Of a stretch of 44,026 nucleotides of DNA, positions 31,711 through 40,123 are shown piece after piece (positions within the stretch are counted from its first letter, which is position 1; every line of letters begins with the position of its first letter). The notes under the pieces were generated by a model. That model was given only the letters and a program-made list of their open reading frames with translations. It had not been told where the DNA came from and ran no database searches. Source of the DNA: Mucilaginibacter sp. UBA5151 (GTDB lineage: Bacteria > Bacteroidota > Bacteroidia > Sphingobacteriales > Sphingobacteriaceae). The DNA lies in assembly GCA_002413785.1 (NCBI GenBank), contig DHXR01000024.1:177642-221667 (forward strand), read 5' to 3'. Position numbers and translations under genes: made by a program.

Positions 31711-32962
31711 GTGCTTTGGTTTTAATAAAACTTTCACTGTCTGTTAAATATTGGGCATTTGCTGCAATGGTGTCAAGTGCAGATAGCCCTTTGGATATGA
31801 GGACACTATCGCCGTTTATTGATCCGGTTTCAACCGGCTGTACTTTAAAAAGGCCGTCCTGTTTTAGCCATACAATTTTATGCTCGCCCAGGTCGGTCAT
31901 AGCGGAGCGGGGAATCCACAGGCCGCTTTTTGTGCCGGTATTTATCACCGCCTTAACCAGGCTGTTTATCTTTAATTCATGGTCCATATTATGCAGATAA
32001 ACTCTTATCAGAGTGGCTTTATCTCCGCTTTGCAAAAACGGTTCTATAAAATCGACCTTGCCGTTTAATATCATTCCTGGCATATCCGGCATGGCCATAT
32101 TTACCGGCTGGTGCAGCTTAAGGTCGGCAAGGTCGGTGTTTTTGATTTTTATGATCGCCCATAGCCGGTGCGGGTCAACCACATTAAAGATGATTTGGCC
32201 CTGTTCAACATACATTCCTTCCTTAATGGATAAAGGCATGTTAGTTGCATAAGCCTGGTCTGTATTTGTTTCCGTCATTACCACATTCTGGCTATGGGCC
32301 CTGTCGTGCACGTGACCATCATAAGGACTAAATACCGGCAGACTGTAGAAGGCCTTATGGCTTTTTTCGACCTGGTTTAACTGGCCCTGGGTTAGCCCCA
32401 GCAGCAGCAGTTTCTGTTCTGCGGCCCTTATCAATTCCGTTTCTTCCGGCGAATGTTCCTCCAGGTAGATCAAATCCTGCTGGGCGCTTACCATATCGGG
32501 GCTGTAAATGTCAAAAAGGCGCTGCCCTTTGTGGATTTCCTCAAAGGAATATTTGATGTAAAGTTTCTCAATCCTGCCGGCAAAACGGGCTGCAATATTG
32601 TTAAAGGTACGGGCATCATAATCAATAAAACCATCGGCATTAATGTTTACCGGTACATCCTTTTGCTGCGGGGTAATTGTATTTATTGAAGTGATTACCG
32701 TTGAATTTATGGGTTGTAAAACGGTATTGATATCAATTCCCGCGCTCTGGCTGGCCTGTCCGGACTTTTTAACCAGCGCCATCCTGCAAATGGGGCAAAA
32801 CCCCGGCTGGTCCTCAACAATCTGGTGGTGCATAGGGCAGGTGTATTTTACCGTATTGTTTTGCGTTGTAGCTGCGGGTTTTTGTTTGCATGCACCCATT
32901 AAAAGCAAAACAATAAACAGGAATGGCGATAATGTTTTAATACTTTTCATTTTCTCTTTCAT
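31703..32962 (-). CDS. CusB-type periplasmic adaptor with HMBD domain (first copy)
   Basis: A 419-residue RND adaptor lipoprotein (lipobox LLMGAC) with an HMBD near residues 38-65 (KYTCPMHHQIVEDQPGFCP...C-R-M). Barrel-sandwich lipoyl motif and hairpin regions follow. The frame from 32962 overlaps the TolC gene end at 32937; a second ATG at 32950 also overlaps it and gives a tidier signal peptide (MKSIKTLSPFLFIVLLLMGAC). It differs much from the adaptor downstream, so the two may form a hetero-oligomer or act in succession. Confidence 0.88.
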   Translation of the reverse strand: MKEKMKSIKTLSPFLFIVLLLMGACKQKPAATTQNNTVKYTCPMHHQIVEDQPGFCPICRMALVKKSGQASQSAGIDINTVLQPINSTVITSINTITPQQKDVPVNINADGFIDYDARTFNNIAARFAGRIEKLYIKYSFEEIHKGQRLFDIYSPDMVSAQQDLIYLEEHSPEETELIRAAEQKLLLLGLTQGQLNQVEKSHKAFYSLPVFSPYDGHVHDRAHSQNVVMTETNTDQAYATNMPLSIKEGMYVEQGQIIFNVVDPHRLWAIIKIKNTDLADLKLHQPVNMAMPDMPGMILNGKVDFIEPFLQSGDKATLIRVYLHNMDHELKINSLVKAVINTGTKSGLWIPRSAMTDLGEHKIVWLKQDGLFKVQPVETGSINGDSVLISKGLSALDTIAANAQYLTDSESFIKTKAHE

Positions 32963-34175
32963 AAGCTACCTGTAATTGTAAAAGTTCCTGTAACCGGTCT
33001 AAGGCTTCCATCCGGGACGTTTGCAGGGATTTGATGCCATCCAGCACAGAAGGCAGGTCTCCTGTGTTTTGCTCATAAGCCAGCAAGGCCGTTTTATAAT
33101 TATTTTGCTGTGCCGGGATGATGTTTTGCTGATAGTTTTTAAGTTGTATTTTTTTGCTGCTGATGCCAGCCCTTAGCGCGGCTACCTGGCCTTCTGCCTC
33201 GTTTAAGGTTTCCATTCTTTTTTGCTGCAATTCGTCAACCTCAAACCCGATCCCTTTCAGATTGGCCTTATACTCCCTGGAAGCCCAGGGTACAACCGGT
33301 ATCGTAACCGCGCCCATTAAGACATATTGGTTGGCCATATTGCCGAAACCGATCATGTGCGCCGCCTGGATGCCAAAGTCGGGTTTGCGTTTGCTGTATT
33401 CGGCTTTGGCATTTAATTGCTGTAATTCGATATTGCGGTCTATTCCCCTGATGTCGCTTCGCGCTGCTGCAAACGACGCGGTATCGGTAAAAGCCGCTTC
33501 GTAATCCTTCACTACTATGGAAGTATCCACTGCAAAGGCTGTTTGCTTGTCCCGGTCCATCAGGGTATTCAGCATAATGTTTTTCTGCCTGATCTCATTG
33601 TTCAATTCCTCACGGGTATTATCCAGTTCAAAAAGCCCGGCTTTGGCTTTGTAGATGTTGTTCAGTTTTTCTTTGCCATAAGTCAGTTTGATATTGGCGT
33701 CTTTGAGCATGTATTCCAAAAGGTCGCGGGTGTTTTTTAATAAAGACAGCTTTTTCTCCAGGATAACACGGTCATAATAGTACTGCTGTGCCTGTGCCGC
33801 CAACTGGTTTTTCATATAGTTCTTGTCCTCAGCAGTTACTTTCGACATTCCTTTCATATAGTCTTCTTTTGCCCGCAGTTTGGCGGGGTTGGTAAACATC
33901 TGCTCGGCGCTGATCATAAACGAACCATCGTTAGGGGGGATCATATACGGCGTTTGATACAGCCCCGCGCTGAGTTTTGGCGCATCCAGGTTTTTTGCCC
34001 CGGCCGCGTATGCATCCAGCGCACTGATCTTCGCATCATACGACAGCAGGGCAGGGTTTGCGCTAATCCGGGCCAATACACTATCGAGCGTTAAAAGCCG
34101 CGACTGGGCTTTTATTGTATTTATAGTACAGCTGCAGATAACTGCCAGGCTGACGATCTGATAAATCCTCTTCAT
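32937..34175 (-). CDS. TolC-family outer membrane efflux protein (CusC-like)
   Basis: The 412-residue exported protein (signal MKRIYQIVSLAVICSCTINTIKAQ) is rich in long coiled helices (RAKEDYMKGMSKVTAEDK..., LKNTRDLLEYMLKDANIKL), as in TolC channels, and contains two repeated halves with D-x-x-x-x-x-E-L strings. It is shorter than E. coli CusC (about 460) but within the Bacteroidota range. Start is 4 bases after the pump gene end; the adaptor gene overlaps its end, giving a tight operon. Confidence 0.88.
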   Translation of the reverse strand: MKRIYQIVSLAVICSCTINTIKAQSRLLTLDSVLARISANPALLSYDAKISALDAYAAGAKNLDAPKLSAGLYQTPYMIPPNDGSFMISAEQMFTNPAKLRAKEDYMKGMSKVTAEDKNYMKNQLAAQAQQYYYDRVILEKKLSLLKNTRDLLEYMLKDANIKLTYGKEKLNNIYKAKAGLFELDNTREELNNEIRQKNIMLNTLMDRDKQTAFAVDTSIVVKDYEAAFTDTASFAAARSDIRGIDRNIELQQLNAKAEYSKRKPDFGIQAAHMIGFGNMANQYVLMGAVTIPVVPWASREYKANLKGIGFEVDELQQKRMETLNEAEGQVAALRAGISSKKIQLKNYQQNIIPAQQNNYKTALLAYEQNTGDLPSVLDGIKSLQTSRMEALDRLQELLQLQVAYERENEKY

Positions 34176-34179
34176 ATTA

Positions 34180-36072
34180 TTATTCCTTTACCTCTAAAAC
34201 TTCCGGTTTGCCATATTTTCTTAATTCATACTCCTTTACCATCAGGAAGATCAATGGGGTAACCAATAAGATATGCGTGGAAGATGTTAATACCCCGCCG
34301 ATCATCGGCAGTACAATGGGCCGCATTACATCGCTGCCTGTACCGCTTGCCCAAAGCACCGGTACCAGACCGAATAATGCAACGCTGACGGTCATTAGTT
34401 TTGGCCGCAGGCGTTTTATCGCGCCGTTCATTACATAAATCCGCAAATCTTCTTTGCTTATCTTTTCGTTTAACCCGGCTTTTAATTTTACCAGTTGCTG
34501 CATGGCGTCGTTAAGGTATATCACCATCACGATCCCCGTTTCTACCGCGATACCAAACAGGGCAACAAAGCCAACAGCCACCGCTACTGACAAATGCACT
34601 CCAAAAAAGTACACCATATAAGCTCCGCCGATAAGCGCGAAGGGGATAGATATCAAACTAAAAAAAGCTTCTCTTACAGATTTAAAGGCAAAGTATAAAC
34701 AGGCAAAAATTATAAGCAGGACGACGGGCATAATCAATTTCAATGTCCGTTCGGCCCGGATTAAATTCTCGTACTGCCCGCTCCACTCTATAAAATATCC
34801 CTTTGGCAGGGTTTTAACCATGGTGTTCAATTTCTCCTGTGCCGCCTGAACGGTGCTGCCCAGGTCGCGGTCGCGGACATTAAACAATACGGTGCCGCGC
34901 AGCAGCGCATTTTCCGATTGTATCATGGCGGGCCCATCGCTGATTTTAATATCGGCTACAGCCGATAAGGGGATGGGGCCATAATTCGCTGTTTGAACCA
35001 GTGTCCGGCCAACCTGGTCAAGGTTGTTGCGGTAATCCTGCGCCAGGCGGAGGTTTACGCTGAAACGCCTGCGGCCTTCAATGGTTGGCGTCAGGTTCAT
35101 TCCACCGAGCGCGCTTTCCACAACCTCGTTTACATCATCAACACTTAAACCATAGCGGCCAATAGTTTCTTTTTTAACCTGTATATCCAGGTATTTGCCG
35201 CCAGTGATGGGGTCAACATACAGATCTTTCACTCCCGGCAGACCCTGTAAGGCTTGTTTCATCTGGTTCGATAAGGCATAAATGGTATCCAAATTCTGGC
35301 CGTAAACTTTTAAGCCTACATCTGTGCGGATACCGGTAGATAACATATTTATCCGGTTGATGATAGGTTGTGTCCAGCCGTTCACTAAGCCCGGGATCTG
35401 TAACCGGGCATTCAATTCATTAATGATGTCTTCTTTCTTTATCCCTTTGCGCCATTCATCCCTTGGCTTTAATAAAATGATGGTTTCAACCATACTAATG
35501 GGTGAATTGTCGGTTGCTGTATTAGCACGGCCGGCTTTGCCCAATACATTTTTAACCTCGGGGACGCTTTTGATGATCCTGTCCTGTAGTTGCAAAATTT
35601 GCTTGGCTTCCGAATTGGATACATCCGGCAGCATAACTGGCATAAACAAAATCGTGCCTTCATCCAGCGGCGGCATAAATTCACTGCCCAGGCTCAATAA
35701 TAAAGGGATGCTAACCAGTAAGGCGATGATATTGATGCCGATAGTGGTTTTGCGCCAGGTTAAACACCAGTTCAGCAAAGGGGTGTACGCCCTCTCCATA
35801 AAACGGTTTAATGGATTGTGCTCATCCGGTCTTAATTTCCCTTTCAGAAAAAAGGAGATCAAAACCGGTGCAAGCGTTACAGTAAGGATAGCGTCGATGG
35901 CTAAAATGAAAGTTTTTGTCCAGGCCAAAGGGCCGAAAAGTTTACCCTCCTGGCCTTCTAATAAAAATACCGGGAGAAAAGAAGCCACAATAATCAGCGT
36001 TGAGAAAAACACTCCGCGCCCAACCTGTTTACAGGAGGATTCTATAATTTTTATTCTTTCTGCTAATGTCAT
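34180..36072 (-). CDS. CusA/CzcA-type RND pump, C-terminal two thirds (split ORF)
   Basis: The 630-residue protein starts MTLAERIKIIESS, which in intact pumps lies in the cytoplasmic loop after TM4. It continues through TM5-6, the large periplasmic loop (INRINMLSTGIRTDVGLKVYG, a copper/silver pump string) and TM7-12. Together with the ORF at 36069-37343 it forms a full CusA/CzcA of 1054 residues with no residue lost at the join. Its ATG overlaps the stop of that ORF as ATGA (36069-36072). It may be a true two-piece pump or a recent one-base frameshift. Substrate is likely Cu(I)/Ag(I), as inference from neighbours. Confidence 0.88.
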   Translation of the reverse strand: MTLAERIKIIESSCKQVGRGVFFSTLIIVASFLPVFLLEGQEGKLFGPLAWTKTFILAIDAILTVTLAPVLISFFLKGKLRPDEHNPLNRFMERAYTPLLNWCLTWRKTTIGINIIALLVSIPLLLSLGSEFMPPLDEGTILFMPVMLPDVSNSEAKQILQLQDRIIKSVPEVKNVLGKAGRANTATDNSPISMVETIILLKPRDEWRKGIKKEDIINELNARLQIPGLVNGWTQPIINRINMLSTGIRTDVGLKVYGQNLDTIYALSNQMKQALQGLPGVKDLYVDPITGGKYLDIQVKKETIGRYGLSVDDVNEVVESALGGMNLTPTIEGRRRFSVNLRLAQDYRNNLDQVGRTLVQTANYGPIPLSAVADIKISDGPAMIQSENALLRGTVLFNVRDRDLGSTVQAAQEKLNTMVKTLPKGYFIEWSGQYENLIRAERTLKLIMPVVLLIIFACLYFAFKSVREAFFSLISIPFALIGGAYMVYFFGVHLSVAVAVGFVALFGIAVETGIVMVIYLNDAMQQLVKLKAGLNEKISKEDLRIYVMNGAIKRLRPKLMTVSVALFGLVPVLWASGTGSDVMRPIVLPMIGGVLTSSTHILLVTPLIFLMVKEYELRKYGKPEVLEVKE

Positions 36073-37343
36073 TTGCTTTCTTTTTGTTGTGCGATGGATA
36101 GATTTCTGTGCGAATTTTCGACCATTACAATACCGTTATCTACAATTACCCCGATGGCCAGTGCAATGCCCGTTAACGACATGATATTGGAAGATATGCC
36201 AAATGCATTGAGCAGCAGAAAACTTGCTGCAATGGTGATCGGGATTTGGATAATGATACTTAAAGCGCTTCGCCAGCTGAATAAAAACAGGATGACGATG
36301 ACAGAAACTGTGAGCATTTCCTCAATTAACGTGTGCTTTATGGAGTTTATGGCGCTCTCAATTAATTCGCTCCGGTCATAAGCAATCTTAAATTTAACGC
36401 CGGGCGGCAGGCCTTTTTGAATATCAGCCATTTTACTTTTCACGGCATGGATCACTTCATCGGCATTCTCACCATAACGCATCACTACTATGCCTCCTAC
36501 GGCTTCACCCTCCCCGTTTTCATCGAAAATACCCAGCCGCAGGTCGCCGCCCATTTGTACCGTTGCAATGTCTTTGATCTGGATCGGTATAGTATTAATA
36601 GTTCCTATGGATATATTTTCCACGTCATGGATATTTTTGATATATCCTAATCCCCTTACGATATAGCCGGTGCCGTTCATTTCAAACTTACGGCCGCCAA
36701 CATCGTTATTATTGCTTTTCACAGCTTTTAAAACCTGCGACAGGGGTATGTTATAATAATTAAGTTTATGAGGGTCAACCGTAATCTGGTATTGCTTCTC
36801 AAAGCCGCCGAATGACGCCACCTCGCTTACGCCGGGAACTGTTTGCAAGCCTAATTTTACGTACCAGTCCTGTAATGCGCGCTGTTCGCCAAGGTCAATG
36901 CCTTTTGCGTCAAGGGTGTACCAAAGGATATGACCCACCCCGGTTCCGTCAGGGCCCAGGGTTGGCGTTATGCCATCGGGTAATAAGTGCTGCGCGTAGT
37001 TTAAGCGTTCCAAAACACGGCTGCGGCACCAGTAAATGTCTGTTTTATCCTCGAAAACCACGTAAACAAAGCTCATCCCAAACATGGATGTGGCCCGGAT
37101 GGATTTCACTTTTGGTATCCCCTGCAGATTGCTCACCAGCGGATAGGTGACCTGGTCTTCCATCACCTGCGGACTGCGGCCCTGCCATTCGGTGAATACG
37201 ATGACCTGGTTTTCGGACAGGTCGGGTATCGCATCAATCGGGTTGTCGTTGATGGCATATACACCACAGGCAAATAAAATGATAGCCACTATCAATACGA
37301 TATACCTGTTTTTTAAGGAAAGTGTTATAAATTGATTGATCAT
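36069..37343 (-). CDS. CusA/CzcA-type RND pump, N-terminal third (split ORF)
   Basis: The 424-residue protein carries TM1 (MINQFITLSLKNRYIVLI...), the first periplasmic porter loop (for example IDAIPDLSENQVIVFTEW, hallmark of heavy-metal RND pumps) and TM2-TM4 ending GVIVDNGIVMVENSHRNL. It stops at 36069 with TGA overlapping the ATG of the next ORF. The proton-relay aspartate in TM4 is present (IVD). HMBD protein gene precedes it by 15 bases. Alternative readings: sequencing error or -1 frameshift at CAAATGA. Confidence 0.88.
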   Translation of the reverse strand: MINQFITLSLKNRYIVLIVAIILFACGVYAINDNPIDAIPDLSENQVIVFTEWQGRSPQVMEDQVTYPLVSNLQGIPKVKSIRATSMFGMSFVYVVFEDKTDIYWCRSRVLERLNYAQHLLPDGITPTLGPDGTGVGHILWYTLDAKGIDLGEQRALQDWYVKLGLQTVPGVSEVASFGGFEKQYQITVDPHKLNYYNIPLSQVLKAVKSNNNDVGGRKFEMNGTGYIVRGLGYIKNIHDVENISIGTINTIPIQIKDIATVQMGGDLRLGIFDENGEGEAVGGIVVMRYGENADEVIHAVKSKMADIQKGLPPGVKFKIAYDRSELIESAINSIKHTLIEEMLTVSVIVILFLFSWRSALSIIIQIPITIAASFLLLNAFGISSNIMSLTGIALAIGVIVDNGIVMVENSHRNLSIAQQKESK

Positions 37344-37358
37344 CTTACGGGTTTTGAT

Positions 37359-37616
37359 TTACATGCTCATTTTGTGCTTCATTGGCATTTTTGTGGCTGT
37401 GTTTTTTTTAACTAAGGTCATACCACAACCGGGTTTGGGGCATTTGCCGGGCTTATCGCTCAATACATCAGGGTGCATCTGGCAAGTGTACAGCACCTTG
37501 GCCGGTTTCACCTTTTTTGTTTTGGTTGTATCAGACAATCGGTTATTTAAAGGATTTGCTGAGGCGGAAACAACTATACTAACAATAACTACCGCCATTA
37601 AAATTACTTTTTTCAT
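37359..37616 (-). CDS. Small secreted heavy-metal-binding (HMBD) protein
   Basis: The 85-residue exported protein (signal MKKVILMAVVIVSIVVSASA) holds one HMBD: LYTCQMHPDVLSDKPGKCPK with C-x-M-H-P and C-P-K-P-G-C-G-M, and a Met/His/Lys-rich tail (KMPMKHKMSM). It is probably a periplasmic copper carrier for the pump; 15 bases separate it from the pump gene. Confidence 0.88.
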   Translation of the reverse strand: MKKVILMAVVIVSIVVSASANPLNNRLSDTTKTKKVKPAKVLYTCQMHPDVLSDKPGKCPKPGCGMTLVKKNTATKMPMKHKMSM

Positions 37617-37749
37617 GAGTTTTTTAATTTGGAAATGAAATTATTGTATAGCAAAAAGCGCTACGCAGAAATATAAATACGATAATTGATTAAATATAAA
37701 AAGGGGCGCTTGCGTCGCCGCACGCGGGAGGATAACAAAAGGGTAGGGA

Positions 37750-38133
37750 TCAGATTCTGTAGGTGCAGTTTTGGATATAAGCAGGTGTTTTGGGCCGCCA
37801 ATCAGGTGGGGCGTTGCTGTTAAAATAAACGATTTCCCGAACAGGAATCTTTATGCTTCCAATGAAAATTAAATAAGGGACAGCAGTTTCGGGAGAAAGT
37901 TTTGAATAAAAACTAATGGCGGAACCGCCTATATGCTGATCTTTTACTTTGAAGTATTGCTTTTTAGTTTTACAGCAATTCTTCATGGTTATATTCATTT
38001 TGCAGCCGACTTTTGGGCTCTCTGAAATTGACGTCGATTGTAACACACCACAGCAATAATAGCTGTTAGCTGCAATACCTGTGCTTGAGAGCAGGTAAAC
38101 CGCTGATAATAATATGAGTGCGATGTGCTTCAC
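37750..38133 (-). CDS. HYC_CC_PP family protein
   Basis: The 127-residue exported protein (signal MKHIALILLSAVYLLSSTGIA) has the motif order that names this family: SYYCCG after the signal (histidine of HYC replaced by tyrosine), NCCKTKKQYFKVKDQH in the middle and APPDWRP near the end. Such proteins are common beside RND metal efflux genes in Bacteroidota, so a periplasmic copper-binding role is likely. It is upstream of the HMBD gene with a 133-bp gap. Confidence 0.82.
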   Translation of the reverse strand: MKHIALILLSAVYLLSSTGIAANSYYCCGVLQSTSISESPKVGCKMNITMKNCCKTKKQYFKVKDQHIGGSAISFYSKLSPETAVPYLIFIGSIKIPVREIVYFNSNAPPDWRPKTPAYIQNCTYRI

Positions 38134-38181
38134 AATTCAAATATAGGGATTAATAATATATAGTCATATCTTTTTTTCTTC

Positions 38182-39237
38182 TCAAACTTTTCTAAATTTA
38201 ATTTTATTATCCTGTTCCCATACACAAAGCACCTTGTTATCAGGTAATACAACAGATTTTATAAACGAACCGTTACCAACAGCGATTCCATTTCTGTTTT
38301 TGAGCTTTACCACTTTAACAGTGTCCTTGTCATCGAAGGTCAATACCGTGTTAAGCCCGCCTTCAGAAATAGCGCAGTTTCTTCCATTTCCAATATTGAC
38401 CTCATTTTGACCTGGCTGGCAAAAATATACCATGCCTTTCCGTTGCCAGGTTGTGCGGATAACATTTGAAGCATCAATAGAAAGTCCGCCACCATCCATC
38501 GGGCACCCGTTCAGTTTCCAGGTGTCTATGCCTATTTTTTGGGCTTCAGCGAATGACGCGCCGCTATCCAGAGATTTTAACAGATATAGGTCTCTCGATC
38601 CATTTAACCAATTCCTGAACATGATGGCTACTTCCGAACCCTGAACAGCAATACTTGGTTTACAACATCCGCATACCAGCTTATCAGGAGAGCGGTAAAC
38701 CAACCGATTTTTTGACCAGTGAAAGGTTTTATTTGATAGCGAAGCGAAATAAATATTATTGCCGCCACCTGCCCGGGTATCCAGCCAAACAGCATAAAAA
38801 TGGTCCTTTTTATCAGATGCAATGCCCATTAAACCTTCCGGAGCTGATCCTTTAAGGTCATTTACAATGCCCATGCTTTCCCATTGACCGGATGAATGGG
38901 TAAGCTTATACCAATGGATATTTCCGGCTTCATCCTGGGCGGTAATAACCGAATAGTTAAATGAGCTTGCTAATTGGGGGCCCCGTGACATGCCTAAATG
39001 CATTTTAGGCACCGTTGCTACCAGCACCGGATTTGAAAAGGTTTCTCCTTTATCAAGGGAGGTAGTGCAAAATATTTTGTCCTCACGTCCGAATACTACC
39101 CGTACAATGCCTTTATCATCTGCGCTGATCTGCGGTTGATTGCCTGTAGCAATAGTTTTTTCATCCGGCAAAACAGACCGGGAATGCACCGAAAAAAAAA
39201 TAAAGGTAAATATCAGGGCCAAAAATGTGTGTTTCAT
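38182..39237 (-). CDS. Sialidase-like beta-propeller exported protein
   Basis: The 351-residue protein (signal MKHTFLALIFTFIFFSVHSRS) has BNR/Asp-box-like repeats TSLDKGETFS and SLDSGASF and alternating strands typical of a six-bladed propeller. Automated annotation would say exo-alpha-sialidase, but the Arg triad and Glu/Tyr of real sialidases are not evident. It has a VCGCCKP motif near residue 190 and further cysteines (GCPMDGGG, FCQPG), unusual for sialidases and suitable for metal binding. It sits 48 bp upstream of the HYC_CC_PP gene, in the copper cluster. Function is open. Confidence 0.65.
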   Translation of the reverse strand: MKHTFLALIFTFIFFSVHSRSVLPDEKTIATGNQPQISADDKGIVRVVFGREDKIFCTTSLDKGETFSNPVLVATVPKMHLGMSRGPQLASSFNYSVITAQDEAGNIHWYKLTHSSGQWESMGIVNDLKGSAPEGLMGIASDKKDHFYAVWLDTRAGGGNNIYFASLSNKTFHWSKNRLVYRSPDKLVCGCCKPSIAVQGSEVAIMFRNWLNGSRDLYLLKSLDSGASFAEAQKIGIDTWKLNGCPMDGGGLSIDASNVIRTTWQRKGMVYFCQPGQNEVNIGNGRNCAISEGGLNTVLTFDDKDTVKVVKLKNRNGIAVGNGSFIKSVVLPDNKVLCVWEQDNKIKFRKV

Positions 39238-39299
39238 ATAGCAAATGTAATTTAATTCAGGCTTTAACCTGATATATTAATAACGAATATATCGTTTAA

Positions 39300-39473
39300 T
39301 CATTTCATGGTTTTTCTGCCCCAATAAAAATACGCAATAGATACCGGTATAAAAAACAAGTTCAGCCAGGTTTGGTAATCCCATTTAAATTGCCTGTTGG
39401 TCATTTGCATTTCACCGGTATGTGTTTTGGGGATCCGGTGCAGAGCGGCAAAGGAATAATCTAAAAACAATGA
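39300..39473 (-). pseudogene. C-terminal remnant of a membrane protein
   Basis: The frame on the minus strand reads ...DYSFAALHRIPKTH then a hydrophobic stretch LNLFFIPVSIAYFYWG and RKTMK stop, 57 codons, without a good start at the 5' end. This is the end of an inner-membrane protein, cut at about 39474 where a fragment of a cusB gene on the other strand begins. The parent family is not recognised. A start at the internal ATG (MQMTNRQF) would give a 36-residue membrane peptide, the other reading. Confidence 0.5.
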
Positions 39474-39474
39474 A

Positions 39475-39627
39475 GTGGTGGAAACCGGGCTGGAAACTGA
39501 AAATAATATTGAAATTAAATCAGGCCTTCAGAAAGGGGATATTGCAGTGATCAACGGGGCCTATTTATTAAACAGCGAATATAAATTTAAGAAAGGATCA
39601 AGCCCGATAGGCGGCATGAAGATGTGA
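39475..39627 (+). pseudogene. 3' remnant of a cusB-type adaptor gene
   Basis: The plus-strand frame VVETGLETENNIEIKSGLQ... ends GAYLLNSEYKFKKGSSPIGGMKM stop. It closely matches the end of the adaptor at 30454-31710 (GTYLLNSEYIFKNGDDKGGMGGMKM, given here in parts) but on the opposite strand. Only about 50 codons remain. It shows that a second CusB-type gene was here and was lost by rearrangement. Confidence 0.8.
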
Positions 39628-39694
39628 GCTATAATAATGAAATAGTTTTTAGGTGATTTTGTTTTATCTAAATACGATCAAAGATAGTTAAAGA

Positions 39695-39724
39695 AAAACC
39701 CGGCAGACCTGACTACCGGGTTTT
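39695..39724 (-). terminator. Bidirectional rho-independent terminator
   Basis: AAAACCCGG (39695-39703) and CCGGGTTTT (39716-39724) around a 12-base loop, with A- and T-runs on both sides. It lies 24 bp downstream of the DUF6799-like gene stop. Confidence 0.8.
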
Positions 39725-39747
39725 AATAAATAAAGCAAAAGAAAAAA

Positions 39748-40101
39748 TTACATTTTCATTTTATCTTTCATCATGCCTTTTTTCATTGGCATTTTTTCCA
39801 TTTTACCATTCATTCTAACACAATAGCCTTCTTTTAACATCATTGTTTTACCACTCTTCATTTTAACGGTACCGTCAGTCATGACCATAGTTCCATTAGA
39901 CATGGTCATATTTTCAGTCATAGGCATGCTTTTTCCATTCATCATGGTCATCATTTTACCATCCATCATCATAACAGATTTCCCCATTTTATACATGGAC
40001 TTATGCGACATTTTGTGCATAGATGTATCAGCCATTTTGGTTTGTGCCATAGCGCTACAACTCAATGTAACAGCAGTTAAGGCGATCAGAATTTTCTTCA
40101 T
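39748..40101 (-). CDS. Met-rich DUF6799 exported protein
   Basis: The 117-residue protein starts at ATG 40101 (MKKILIALTAVTLSCSAMAQ, a signal peptide); the longer frame runs into the neighbour pseudogene. The mature part is made of repeats such as MMDGKMMTMMNGKSMPM and MSNGTMVMTDGTVKMKSG, with about a quarter methionine, fitting DUF6799. Methionine clusters bind Cu(I), so a periplasmic copper buffer is likely. A strong terminator follows. Confidence 0.82.
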   Translation of the reverse strand: MKKILIALTAVTLSCSAMAQTKMADTSMHKMSHKSMYKMGKSVMMMDGKMMTMMNGKSMPMTENMTMSNGTMVMTDGTVKMKSGKTMMLKEGYCVRMNGKMEKMPMKKGMMKDKMKM

Positions 40102-40123
40102 GTTTTTATTTTGGTTAGTGTTA

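Noticed and set aside
35324..36184. 286-codon plus-strand frame within the RND pump region
   Set aside because: It is antisense to a pump gene with clear family motifs, and its product shows no domain.
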